The translations under genes were made by a program, and so were the position numbers. Below, piece after piece: positions 16,147-23,999 of a stretch of DNA of 54,583 nucleotides (its first letter is position 1; each line of letters starts with the position of its first letter). The notes beneath the pieces are model-generated. The model searched no databases, had not been told where the DNA came from, and saw nothing but the letters and a program-made list of their open reading frames with translations. The DNA is from an uncultured bacterium (GTDB taxonomy: Bacteria > Actinomycetota > Coriobacteriia > Coriobacteriales > Coriobacteriaceae), in assembly GCA_905215115.1 (NCBI GenBank), contig CAJMOP010000003.1, positions 1 through 54,583 on the forward strand, in the 5' to 3' direction.

Positions 16147-17088
16147 GTGCCGGCGAATAAGGAACATACCGAAGCTACTCCCTCGTCGCTCGCCGTGGCG
16201 GCGGGGGAGTATCTCGATTACCTCGCGGTCGAGCGGGGCTTGGCGCGCAACACGATTGCGGCCTATCGTCGTGACCTGACGACGTACTGCGCCTATCTGG
16301 AGCGGGCGGGTATTGTGTCTTTTGAAGAGGTGACCCGTCAGATCGTGGAGGGCTTTGTCGCCGATCGCCGCGATGGGGGCTATTCCGACGCCTCGGTGGA
16401 GCGTGCGCTTGCTGCCGTGAAGGGCCTGCATGCCTTTTTGGTGCGCGATGGGGCCGTGGCCCAAAACCCGACGGCGGTGTTGCGCCTGCCTAAAAAGGCT
16501 GAGCGTTTGCCGGAGTATCTATCGGTGGAGGATGTTTCGGCACTGCTCGATCAAGATTTTCCCGAGGGCGAGATGGGACTGCGCGACCATGCCATCTTGG
16601 AAGTGCTCTACGGATGCGGTTTGCGTGTGAGCGAGTTGGTGGGGCTCGATGTGGGCGATATCCATATTGACGATGGCTTTGTACTCGTTCGCGGTAAGGG
16701 CTCAAAGGAACGCCTGTCCCCGCTGGTGGGAAGCGCGGCGCGAGCTCTGACGCTCTATGTAACTGAGGGACGTTCTCGCTTGGCGGCCCATGCCCGCGGA
16801 ACCGAGACCTCGGCGGTCTTTTTAAATAAGAACGGACGTCGCCTGTCGCGCCAGGCCGTGCATGCGATATGCGAGCGGTATGGGCGTCAGGTGGGGCTGG
16901 TGGGGCTCCATCCCCATACCTTGCGCCACTCCTTTGCCACCCACATGCTCGCGGGCGGTGCCGACCTGCGTGTGCTGCAGGAGATTTTGGGCCATGCCGA
17001 TATTTCGACCACGCAGGTCTACACGCATGTCGACCGAACGCAACTGACCGAGGTCTATCTGGCGGCGCATCCGCTAGCACATCGCTAG
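16147..17088 (+). CDS. xerD: Site-specific tyrosine recombinase XerD
   Basis: This 313-aa tyrosine recombinase would resolve chromosome dimers at dif with a XerC partner. It has an N-terminal SAM-like core-binding domain (about residues 17-105) and a C-terminal catalytic domain with R160 (CGLRVSEL), H257 and R260 (HTLRHSF), H283 (LGHADIS) and the nucleophile Y292 (QVYTHV). The start is GTG at 16147, two bases after the pyrG stop, without an obvious ribosome site, so translation is probably coupled to pyrG. XerD rather than XerC is inferred from length and sequence style. A phage integrase is unlikely given the housekeeping context. Confidence 0.85.
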   Translation: MPANKEHTEATPSSLAVAAGEYLDYLAVERGLARNTIAAYRRDLTTYCAYLERAGIVSFEEVTRQIVEGFVADRRDGGYSDASVERALAAVKGLHAFLVRDGAVAQNPTAVLRLPKKAERLPEYLSVEDVSALLDQDFPEGEMGLRDHAILEVLYGCGLRVSELVGLDVGDIHIDDGFVLVRGKGSKERLSPLVGSAARALTLYVTEGRSRLAAHARGTETSAVFLNKNGRRLSRQAVHAICERYGRQVGLVGLHPHTLRHSFATHMLAGGADLRVLQEILGHADISTTQVYTHVDRTQLTEVYLAAHPLAHR

Positions 17089-17123
17089 CACATCGCTGAC
17101 CTGCATATTTATAAATACTAAAG

Positions 17124-17190
17124 GGGACGGGCCCCAGATTGCCGAGACGCACTTTTGCGCGCATGGGCAATCTGGGGCTCGTCCCATTTT
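17124..17190 (+). terminator. Large hairpin terminator after xerD
   Basis: A 20-bp stem (17124-17143 with 17166-17185) has one G-U pair and is followed by ATTTTT. It is much longer than an ordinary terminator and may also be a dispersed palindrome of this genome. Confidence 0.8.
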
Positions 17191-17352
17191 TCGCTAGACA
17201 CCGACGCGGCGGTGGGCCGTGTGTACCGTGGGTGGGGGAGTTTGGGGGCGATGTGAACGGCGTGTAAAGGGACGTAAAAATCGCCTCAAGGTCAACTTGA
17301 AGGTTGAGGTTCGCGGGCGTGGTTCTACAGGTGGCATCCCGCCTTTGCTGCA

Positions 17353-17407
17353 AACACAACATATTGTGTTTTCGAACATATGCTCGGGGGTGTTTTACAA
17401 CATATTG
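17353..17407. promoter_or_regulatory. LexA-like box flanked by ACAACATATTG repeats
   Basis: CGAACATATGCTCG (17373-17386) differs by one base in its second arm from CGAAC-N4-GTTCG, the SOS box known from Bacillus and related actinobacterial sites. ACAACATATTG occurs at 17356-17366 and 17397-17407, 41 bp apart. The first copy lies in a perfect palindrome AACACAA-CATA-TTGTGTT. Confidence 0.4.
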
Positions 17408-17446
17408 GGGGTGGAATGGTGGGGAGGGGTGGGGGAAGGGGTGGGG
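17406..17446 (+). promoter_or_regulatory. MraZ-box-like TGGGG repeats
   Basis: TGGGG occurs at 17406, 17420, 17430 and 17442. MraZ proteins are known to bind TGGG-type direct repeats of about 10 bp upstream of their own operon; the 17420/17430 pair has that spacing. Autoregulation is inferred. Confidence 0.5.
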
Positions 17447-17550
17447 AAAGGTGTTGAAAAATGGGGCGGTTCCCCATATTATTGATGACGTCGACAGGCG
17501 GGGTGGTTCCCCGCGTACGTGCCATCTGAGTAACCGAGGGGAGGGCGCAC

Positions 17551-17985
17551 ATGGGAATGACTGGTGCATACGAGCGCAATCTCGATGCAAAAGGTCGTCT
17601 ATCCCTGCCTGCACCCCTTCGCGAGGAGCTTGGAGAGCACGTTCGCGTGTTCAAAGCCCTGGATGTCGATGCTCTGTACGTGTTCTCTGCCGAGGCCTTC
17701 GATAAGTGGGTCGAAGGACTCTTCGCGGGTCGTGAGGGCCACGAGGGTTTTAACCCGCGTGACATTAACGACCAGAAGCTCATGAGGGCGATCAACAAGC
17801 GCACCACGTCGATGGATGTGGACAGCGCCGGTCGTATCGGTCTTTCCGAGTCTCTCCGCAAGCAGGCGAACCTCGACCGCGAGGTCACGGTTGTGGGCAA
17901 CTACGACCACCTTGAGGTTTGGGATCGCGCCGCGGCCGATGAGGACGATGACGATGAGGCCCTGCTGGACCTCTTCTTCTCGTAA
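17551..17985 (+). CDS. mraZ: Transcriptional regulator MraZ
   Basis: This 144-aa AbrB-fold regulator is the first gene of the division and cell-wall cluster. Two MraZ repeats are seen: one opening with GAYERNLDAKGRLSLPAPLRE (about residues 4-24), and a second with SMDVDSAGRIGLSESLRKQA (about 88-107) carrying the typical D-x-x-GR turn. The end is acidic (DEDDDDEALLD). GAGGGGAGGG precedes the ATG; the ATG two codons later is an alternative. MraZ is known to repress its own operon through TGGG repeats, which are present upstream. Confidence 0.93.
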   Translation: MGMTGAYERNLDAKGRLSLPAPLREELGEHVRVFKALDVDALYVFSAEAFDKWVEGLFAGREGHEGFNPRDINDQKLMRAINKRTTSMDVDSAGRIGLSESLRKQANLDREVTVVGNYDHLEVWDRAAADEDDDDEALLDLFFS

Positions 17986-18005
17986 GGGCAAGGCACGGGT
18001 AACGG

Positions 18006-18971
18006 ATGGAGCGTGGGATCTTGACACAAGAATATCGGCATGAACCTGTCATGCTCGGCGAAGTGCTTGAGTCGCTGCAGCTAAAGAGCGGCTCCGTTGT
18101 CTGCGATTGCACCCTTGGCGGTGCCGGCCATTCGGTAAAGATGGCCGCGCAGGTGGGGGAAACCGGCCTTTTGCTCGGCGTCGATCAGGACGACATGGCC
18201 CTCGAGGCCGCTGGCGCCCGTCTGGACCGCGAGGTTCCCGGCGTTCCGCACCAGCTGCTGAAGGGCAACTTCGGCGACTTGGACGAGCTGCTTTGCTCGG
18301 CCGAGGTGCCCGGGGTCGATGGCTTCCTGTTCGATTTGGGCGTTTCGTCACCGCAACTCGATATCCCTGGCAGGGGCTTTTCGTATAACGAGGACGCCCC
18401 ATTGGACATGCGGATGGATCCGGGCAATAACACCTTAAACGCAGCTGAGGTCATCAACACCTATAACGAACACGACCTCGCCCGGATTCTACGCGTCTAC
18501 GGCGAAGAGAAGTTCGCCTCGCAGATCGCGCGCGAGATCGTGCGCCGCCGCGAGCAAGAACCGATCGAAACCACTGGCCAATTTGTCGAGATCATCAAGG
18601 CGGGTATCCCAGCTGCCGCTCGTCGGCATGGTGGACACCCGGCCAAGAAAAGTTTCCAGGCCATTCGCATCGAGGTCAATCACGAGCTCGATGTGCTCGA
18701 ACGAGGGCTTGATGCCGCCACCAGGTGGCTCAACCCGGGCGGACGTATCTGCGTCATTTCGTATCACTCGCTCGAGGACCGTATCGTAAAGAACCACTTT
18801 AAGGAGATGAGCCAGGGGTGCACGTGTCCGCCGGAGATTCCGGTGTGCGTGTGCGGCAACGTGCCGATACTCAAGGTCATCACCCGCAAACCCCTGGTTG
18901 CCCAGCCTGATGAGGTTGAGCGCAACCCTCGGGCGAGATCAGCCAAAATCCGCGTGGCGCAGCGTCTGTAG
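18006..18971 (+). CDS. rsmH: 16S rRNA (cytosine(1402)-N(4))-methyltransferase
   Basis: RsmH/MraW methylates C1402 of 16S rRNA with SAM. The 321-aa protein starts with the family-typical YRHEPVMLGEVLESL, then the SAM loop CDCTLGGAGHS (about residues 36-46). FDLGVSSPQLD, the RIEVNHELD region and YHSLEDRIVKN follow near the C-terminus. The cysteine-rich GCTCPPEIPVCVC, common in Gram-positive forms, is present. The start may instead be TTG at 18021, since GGAG lies 10 nt before it. It is second in the dcw operon, 20 nt after mraZ. Confidence 0.95.
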   Translation: MERGILTQEYRHEPVMLGEVLESLQLKSGSVVCDCTLGGAGHSVKMAAQVGETGLLLGVDQDDMALEAAGARLDREVPGVPHQLLKGNFGDLDELLCSAEVPGVDGFLFDLGVSSPQLDIPGRGFSYNEDAPLDMRMDPGNNTLNAAEVINTYNEHDLARILRVYGEEKFASQIAREIVRRREQEPIETTGQFVEIIKAGIPAAARRHGGHPAKKSFQAIRIEVNHELDVLERGLDAATRWLNPGGRICVISYHSLEDRIVKNHFKEMSQGCTCPPEIPVCVCGNVPILKVITRKPLVAQPDEVERNPRARSAKIRVAQRL

Positions 18972-19061
18972 GCGCGACCGCGCGATATTGGACCTCCCGC
19001 TCGCACCATAAACGAAGCTTAAACACACTACCAACGTACTCGGGATGGGAGGCGGCATATC

Positions 19062-19532
19062 ATGGGCTACAACACTTCAAGCGCAGCACTCGCCTATGAT
19101 ATGAACGCCATGCCCGCCTATCGTGAGACGCCGCAGGCCCCCGTTGCTCCCCGTGAGCAGCGCACGCCGCGCTTTGATGTCTACACGGGCGCGGGCCGTC
19201 AGGCAAACCAGGCGGTAAGCCCGGTTTTCATGAGCGTTCTTAAAACGTTTTGCATCATTGCGGCTATCTTCATGACGATCGGCGTCGCCCGCGTGGCGCT
19301 CGCCGGCGTTACGGCCCAGGTGCTCAACAGCAACGCCGAGCTTACCAACACGCTCGAAAAGGCGACCGATGAGAGCTCCGACCTGGAGGTCATGCATTCG
19401 GTCTATGGCGCCGACACGCGCATTCGCGACCTTGCGGGCGCTTATGGCATGGTGGAGCCCAGCGAGAGCGTTACACTTGACTTTACGCAGGATGCAGCCG
19501 CGGGCGCCAATGCGACCGCGACCGCTCAATAG
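19062..19532 (+). CDS. ftsL: FtsL-like cell division protein
   Basis: This 156-aa single-pass membrane protein has a ~60-residue cytoplasmic N-terminus, one transmembrane segment (TFCIIAAIFMTIGVARVAL, about residues 63-81), and an extracytoplasmic part with a predicted coiled-coil stretch (QVLNSNAELTNTLEKATDE). FtsL proteins are poorly conserved, so the call rests on topology and on its position between rsmH and ftsI. It would join FtsQ/DivIB to activate septal wall synthesis. The C-terminal tail is Ala/Thr-rich. GGGAGGCGG lies upstream of the ATG. Confidence 0.65.
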   Translation: MGYNTSSAALAYDMNAMPAYRETPQAPVAPREQRTPRFDVYTGAGRQANQAVSPVFMSVLKTFCIIAAIFMTIGVARVALAGVTAQVLNSNAELTNTLEKATDESSDLEVMHSVYGADTRIRDLAGAYGMVEPSESVTLDFTQDAAAGANATATAQ

Positions 19533-19549
19533 CAAGACGGTAGCTGAGT

Positions 19550-21415
19550 ATGACAAATGACTATCGCCGCGGTTCCGATGGGGGCCGCGGTTCTGGACGT
19601 CCCTCGTCGCGGGGACGTTCTGGTTATCAAGGAACGGGTCGGCAATCTTACAACGCCGGGCGGTCCCGTGGCAACGACCCGGCGTCGCGACTTCGCGGCT
19701 CGGGCGGCCCTCAAGTGCATAACACCGGGTCGCGCAAGAGTTCGTCGACCGAATGGCTCACAGGCACGCCTCTGCCTCGCCGCAAAGCCGTCATGGGCTT
19801 CATCGGGCTTGGCTTGGGCTTGGGCGTCTTTCGCCTTGCCGACTATCAAATTGTCGAAGCCGATAAACTGCGCGAGCGTGCCGATGCGCGCCGCCTGCTT
19901 GCGCAGACCCTCTATGCCAAACGTGGCACCATCTACGACCGCAACGGTAACGTGCTGGCGTCGTCGGTCGAATGTCGCAATATCGCCGTGAACCCGCAGC
20001 TTGTCGAGGATGTTGACAAGACGGTGTCGGCGCTGGTCAAGGCAACTGGAATCGATAAAAAGACCTGCCGCAAGCTCGTCGAGTCCGATGGAACTTGGGT
20101 GTATATCAAGCGCCAGGTGGACGAAGACGATGCTGCGGCACTGGAGAAGAAGAACCTGCCCGGCGTGCTTTTTGAGCAGGCCATGAAGCGCGTGTACCCC
20201 TACGGCAATCTGGCATCGCAGGTGCTGGGTGTAGTGAATGTAGACAACGACGGCTTGACGGGTCTCGAAAAGCAATACAACAAGCTTCTGACCGGCACGA
20301 ACGGTTCTCTTGTGCGCGAACGCGCGAGGGACGGCAGCTATATTGCGGGCGGTGCCTATAAAAAGGTGGCTGCGGTCGACGGCGTTGACATCGTGACGAC
20401 GCTCGACGTCAATATCCAGCGAGCGGCTGAGGATGCGCTGGCAGAGGCTGTCGAGAAGACAAAGGCCAAGAACGGCTCGGCTTTGGTCACCGACCCCACG
20501 ACCGGTGAAATTCTCGCAGCCTGCTCGTACCCGACCTACGACCAGACCGATCTGGAGAACGCCAAGACCGAGGATATGAACCTGCGCCTGGTCACCGATG
20601 CCTACGAGCCCGGCTCGGTCTTTAAGACGCTCGTGGCGGGCGCCGGCTTCGACTTGGGCGTCGTGCGATCGAGTACGTCGTTTGAGGTGCCGGCGAGCAT
20701 CAAGGTGGGCGACGATACCGTCACCGATGCCGACAAGCGCGACTATGCCATGACCATGGATGTGCGCGAGATGATGCGCCGTTCGTCCAACGTGGGCTTT
20801 GTCCTGGTGGGGCGCAAGATCGGTGCCGACGACTTTGCCGCCTATGTGGACAAGTGGGGCATCGGTCACAGCTCGGGTGTCGATTTTCCGGGCGAGAGCC
20901 TGGGCATCGTCAAGGAGCGTGACCAGTATGACGGCGCCACGCTGGGCTCGATGAGCTTTGGACAGGCGCTGTCTGTCTCTCCGATTGAGATCGCACGTGC
21001 CGTGGGCGGCATCGCCAACGGCGGCGTGATGATGACCCCGCACTTCTATAAGTCCAGCAAAGGCGACGAGAAGGACTGGGGCGAAGGCGAGCGTGCGATT
21101 TCGGAGGACGCCGCATCCCAGGTGACATCGTGCATGCAGACGGTCGTGTCCGAAGGCACGGGCGTTGGCGGCGCAGTTGACGGCTATGACGTGGCGGGCA
21201 AGACCGGTACGGCCGAACGAGCCGACGAGAACGGCGGCTACCTTAAGGAGAACTACATGTCGTCCTTTATGGGCTTTGCGCCGGCACAATCGCCCAAGGT
21301 GCTGTGCTATATCACGCTCGACGGAACGCCGAGCGGCTCAGATGCCGCTGCGGTGCCGTTCCAGTCCATTATGGCCAACGCGCTCGACGTGTTGGGTATC
21401 CCGCACACGAGGTAG
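19550..21415 (+). CDS. ftsI: Septal peptidoglycan transpeptidase (FtsI/PBP2b type)
   Basis: This class B penicillin-binding protein, 621 aa, crosslinks septal peptidoglycan as partner of FtsW. It has an Arg/Gly/Ser-rich disordered N-terminus (1-80), one membrane anchor (about residues 82-102), a PBP dimer domain, and a transpeptidase domain with S356-V-F-K359 (active serine), S412-S-N414 and K551-T-G553. No PASTA domains follow. It begins 17 nt after ftsL. A 127-nt gap follows, where murE normally sits in this gene order. Confidence 0.93.
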   Translation: MTNDYRRGSDGGRGSGRPSSRGRSGYQGTGRQSYNAGRSRGNDPASRLRGSGGPQVHNTGSRKSSSTEWLTGTPLPRRKAVMGFIGLGLGLGVFRLADYQIVEADKLRERADARRLLAQTLYAKRGTIYDRNGNVLASSVECRNIAVNPQLVEDVDKTVSALVKATGIDKKTCRKLVESDGTWVYIKRQVDEDDAAALEKKNLPGVLFEQAMKRVYPYGNLASQVLGVVNVDNDGLTGLEKQYNKLLTGTNGSLVRERARDGSYIAGGAYKKVAAVDGVDIVTTLDVNIQRAAEDALAEAVEKTKAKNGSALVTDPTTGEILAACSYPTYDQTDLENAKTEDMNLRLVTDAYEPGSVFKTLVAGAGFDLGVVRSSTSFEVPASIKVGDDTVTDADKRDYAMTMDVREMMRRSSNVGFVLVGRKIGADDFAAYVDKWGIGHSSGVDFPGESLGIVKERDQYDGATLGSMSFGQALSVSPIEIARAVGGIANGGVMMTPHFYKSSKGDEKDWGEGERAISEDAASQVTSCMQTVVSEGTGVGGAVDGYDVAGKTGTAERADENGGYLKENYMSSFMGFAPAQSPKVLCYITLDGTPSGSDAAAVPFQSIMANALDVLGIPHTR

Positions 21416-21542
21416 GGGGTTACAATCTTTGGGGCGTGGTTTGTTGTCCCATATGAGGGGTGTTCACATGCCCTGCACCACGCATGCGCGGCGCTGGGAT
21501 ACAATACGCCGATAGCATTATTAGGTTTACAGGGGAGCTGCA
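21416..21542 (+). promoter_or_regulatory. Gap between ftsI and murF with candidate internal promoter
   Basis: In a cluster with otherwise tight spacing this 127-bp gap lies where murE is usually found. It holds an extended -10-like GGATACAATACG (TACAAT at 21500-21505) without a good -35, and the ribosome site GGGGAGC. No murE remnant is recognisable. Confidence 0.35.
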
Positions 21543-22967
21543 ATGATAGAGATCGCCGTCAACAACCTCGCGGCCGCAACAGGGGCCCGAACCGTGACGG
21601 GAGAAGCCGATCGGGTATGCCGCGGGTGCGTTATCGACTCGCGCCAGGTCGAGGAAGGGACGATTTTCGTCGCCTTTCCCGGTGAAAACGTCGACGGCAA
21701 TGATTTTGCTTCCCGTGCCGTCCAGTCGGGTGCCGGCGCCGTCGTGATGACGCGTGAGCCCGAGGCCGAGCTGGTCTCGCTGGCGCAGGACAAGGGCTGC
21801 GCCATCTTGCTGACCGATGATCCCGAGGAGTTTCTGCTGCGTTTGGCGCACACGTACCGTCTGGAGCTTGGCTGCCTGGTCGTTGGTATTACCGGTTCCA
21901 TCGGCAAGACGACGACCAAGGACGTGCTCGCCGCTGTGCTCGCCAAGCGCTATCGTGTCTGGGCCACCAAGGGCAATTTCAATAACCTGCTCGGCATGCC
22001 GCTCACGGTGCTTTCCGCCCCGGCCGATACCGAGGTCCTGGTGCTCGAGATGGGCATGAACCATTTCCACGAGATCGAGCGCCTGTCCCAGTCCGCCAAT
22101 CCCAACCTTGCCATTGTGAGCAAGATCGGTACCTCTCATATCGGTATTTTGGGCAGCCGCGAGAACATCGCCCGCGCTAAGGCCGAGATTGTCCAGGGCA
22201 TGTGCGCCGCCGGCGACCATTTGCCGCTGCTGGTTTTGGGCGGCGAGGACGACTTTACGCCGTTCATTCGCGATACGTTCGCCCAGCCTGCTGGTATCGA
22301 CGTGATGCTGGCCGGCGTCTCGGACGACGATGAGGTCCGTGCGCGCGACATTCGTGTTGATGACGAGGGCCGTCCGGTCTTTACGCTCGATTTTGGCCAG
22401 GGCAAGACAATCGATACCATGCTTGCTATCCCCGGCGTGCAGTCCGTTCCAAATGCCGTTAAGGCCGCCGCGGTTGCCTATCGCCTGGGCGTGACGCCCG
22501 AGCAGATCGATGCTGCCTTTAGGGGCCTCACGATTACCGGTCACCGCCAGAAGATCAAGCGCGCCAAGAGCGGTGCCCGCGTCATTGACGATTCCTATAA
22601 CGCCAGCGCCGAATCGATGGCGGCCGGTCTCGATCTGCTGTGCTCGCTTTCGTGCACGGGGTCTCGCATGGCGATCCTGGGCGAGATGGGCGAGATGGGC
22701 GATGAGGCTCCTCGCATGCATGAGATCGTAGGCGCCTATGCCGCCGCCAAGAAGCTCGACATGCTGGCGTGCGTGGGTGGTGAGCTGGCCCAGCTTATGG
22801 CCGATGCCGCGCGCATGATGGGCATGGACGAGGACCGCATCCAGGTGTTCTCCGATTATCAGCAGGTGCTCGACCGCATGAGCGGCGCGCTTGAAAAACA
22901 TGATGTTGTACTGGTCAAGGGTTCCCGCTTTGTTGAGCTCGACCGCTTTGTGGAAGGTGTGTGCTAG
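21543..22967 (+). CDS. murF: UDP-N-acetylmuramoyl-tripeptide--D-alanyl-D-alanine ligase
   Basis: MurF adds D-Ala-D-Ala to UDP-MurNAc-tripeptide with ATP in the cytoplasm. The 474-aa Mur ligase has an N-terminal substrate domain with CVIDSRQVEEGTIFVAFPGE, the ATP loop GITGSIGKTTTKD (about residues 118-130), the central EMGMNHFHEIERLS, and a C-terminal domain with the DDSYNASAESM motif. These features separate MurF from MurE, which would carry DNP(A/R). GGGGAGC lies 5 nt before the ATG. mraY follows after 3 nt. Confidence 0.95.
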   Translation: MIEIAVNNLAAATGARTVTGEADRVCRGCVIDSRQVEEGTIFVAFPGENVDGNDFASRAVQSGAGAVVMTREPEAELVSLAQDKGCAILLTDDPEEFLLRLAHTYRLELGCLVVGITGSIGKTTTKDVLAAVLAKRYRVWATKGNFNNLLGMPLTVLSAPADTEVLVLEMGMNHFHEIERLSQSANPNLAIVSKIGTSHIGILGSRENIARAKAEIVQGMCAAGDHLPLLVLGGEDDFTPFIRDTFAQPAGIDVMLAGVSDDDEVRARDIRVDDEGRPVFTLDFGQGKTIDTMLAIPGVQSVPNAVKAAAVAYRLGVTPEQIDAAFRGLTITGHRQKIKRAKSGARVIDDSYNASAESMAAGLDLLCSLSCTGSRMAILGEMGEMGDEAPRMHEIVGAYAAAKKLDMLACVGGELAQLMADAARMMGMDEDRIQVFSDYQQVLDRMSGALEKHDVVLVKGSRFVELDRFVEGVC

Positions 22968-22970
22968 CCC

Positions 22971-23990
22971 ATGTTCGGCAATCCCTCGTATCCAACGTAT
23001 CAGGCTTTTTTGGGGCTTGGCATCGCCGCCGCCATTGCGCTGCTGCTCATGCCGTGGTGGATCAAGCTGCTCAAGGTCGAGGGTATCGGCCAACAGGTTC
23101 GTGCCGACGGCCCCAAGCGTCATTTGGTTAAGCAGGGAACGCCCACCATGGGTGGCGTTGTCATCCTCGTCGCGATCTCGCTGACCTGCCTGCTGATGGG
23201 CAAGCTCACCACCGAACTCGTGCTCGTGCTGCTCGCCACGCTGGCGACCGGCGTGCTGGGCCTCATCGACGATCTGACTTCCGTTACGCATGGGCGCTCG
23301 CTTGGTCTGACGCCTCATGCCAAGATGATCGGCCTCACCATTATCTGTGTCACCTTTACGGTGCTTGCCGTTAACTGGTGCGGCGTCGCCCCCGAGATTC
23401 GTTTTCCCGGTGGGTTGACGATCGACCTTGGCGTGCTTTCGACCACCATCTGCGGCTATTCGTTCCCGTGGCTCTATATTGTCTTTTGCTGGCTGATGAT
23501 TGCCGGTCTTTCTAATGCCGTGAACCTGACCGATGGCCTTGACGGTCTTGCTGGCGGCACCTCCATGATCGCCATGCTCGCCATGGCTGCCATGGCGTTT
23601 TTGCACGGAGACGTGAACCTGTCCATCTTCTGTACCGCGTGTGCCGGTGCCTGCTTGGGCTTTCTGTGGTTCAACTGCTATCCGGCGAGCATCTTTATGG
23701 GCGATACCGGCTCGCTTGCTCTGGGCGCCGCGTTTGCCTGCACGTCCATCATGACCAACACCGAGGTCGTCTCCCTCATCATCGGCGGCCTGTTTATCGT
23801 TGAGACCCTGTCGGTCATGATTCAGGTTGTCTACTTCCATTTTACGCACAAGCGCGTCTTCCTTATGGCGCCCATCCATCATCATTTCGAAAAGAAGGGC
23901 TGGGCCGAGACCAAGGTCGTCATCCGTTTTTGGATTATCGCTGCGGCCTTTGGTGCCGTTGGCCTTGCTCTGTTCTTCCAGTTGGGATAG
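22971..23990 (+). CDS. mraY: Phospho-N-acetylmuramoyl-pentapeptide-transferase
   Basis: MraY transfers phospho-MurNAc-pentapeptide to undecaprenyl phosphate to make lipid I at the membrane. The 339-aa polytopic protein has about ten transmembrane segments. Family motifs include GTPTMGG, the metal-binding FIDD-type LIDDLT, NLTDGLDGLAGG, FMGDTGSLALG and the histidine cluster PIHHHFEKKGW. It starts 3 nt after the murF stop and is translationally coupled to it. Confidence 0.96.
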   Translation: MFGNPSYPTYQAFLGLGIAAAIALLLMPWWIKLLKVEGIGQQVRADGPKRHLVKQGTPTMGGVVILVAISLTCLLMGKLTTELVLVLLATLATGVLGLIDDLTSVTHGRSLGLTPHAKMIGLTIICVTFTVLAVNWCGVAPEIRFPGGLTIDLGVLSTTICGYSFPWLYIVFCWLMIAGLSNAVNLTDGLDGLAGGTSMIAMLAMAAMAFLHGDVNLSIFCTACAGACLGFLWFNCYPASIFMGDTGSLALGAAFACTSIMTNTEVVSLIIGGLFIVETLSVMIQVVYFHFTHKRVFLMAPIHHHFEKKGWAETKVVIRFWIIAAAFGAVGLALFFQLG

Positions 23991-23999
23991 TGGTCTTTC

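Larger units (their letters stand above)
17191..17550. other. Regulatory intergenic region before mraZ
   Basis: This stretch of 360 bp has no supported gene. It holds a LexA-like palindrome (17373-17386), a repeated ACAACATATTG, an AACACAA/TTGTGTT palindrome and a G-rich run with TGGGG repeats. The dcw cluster promoter presumably lies here, but no clear -35/-10 pair is seen. Confidence 0.5.
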
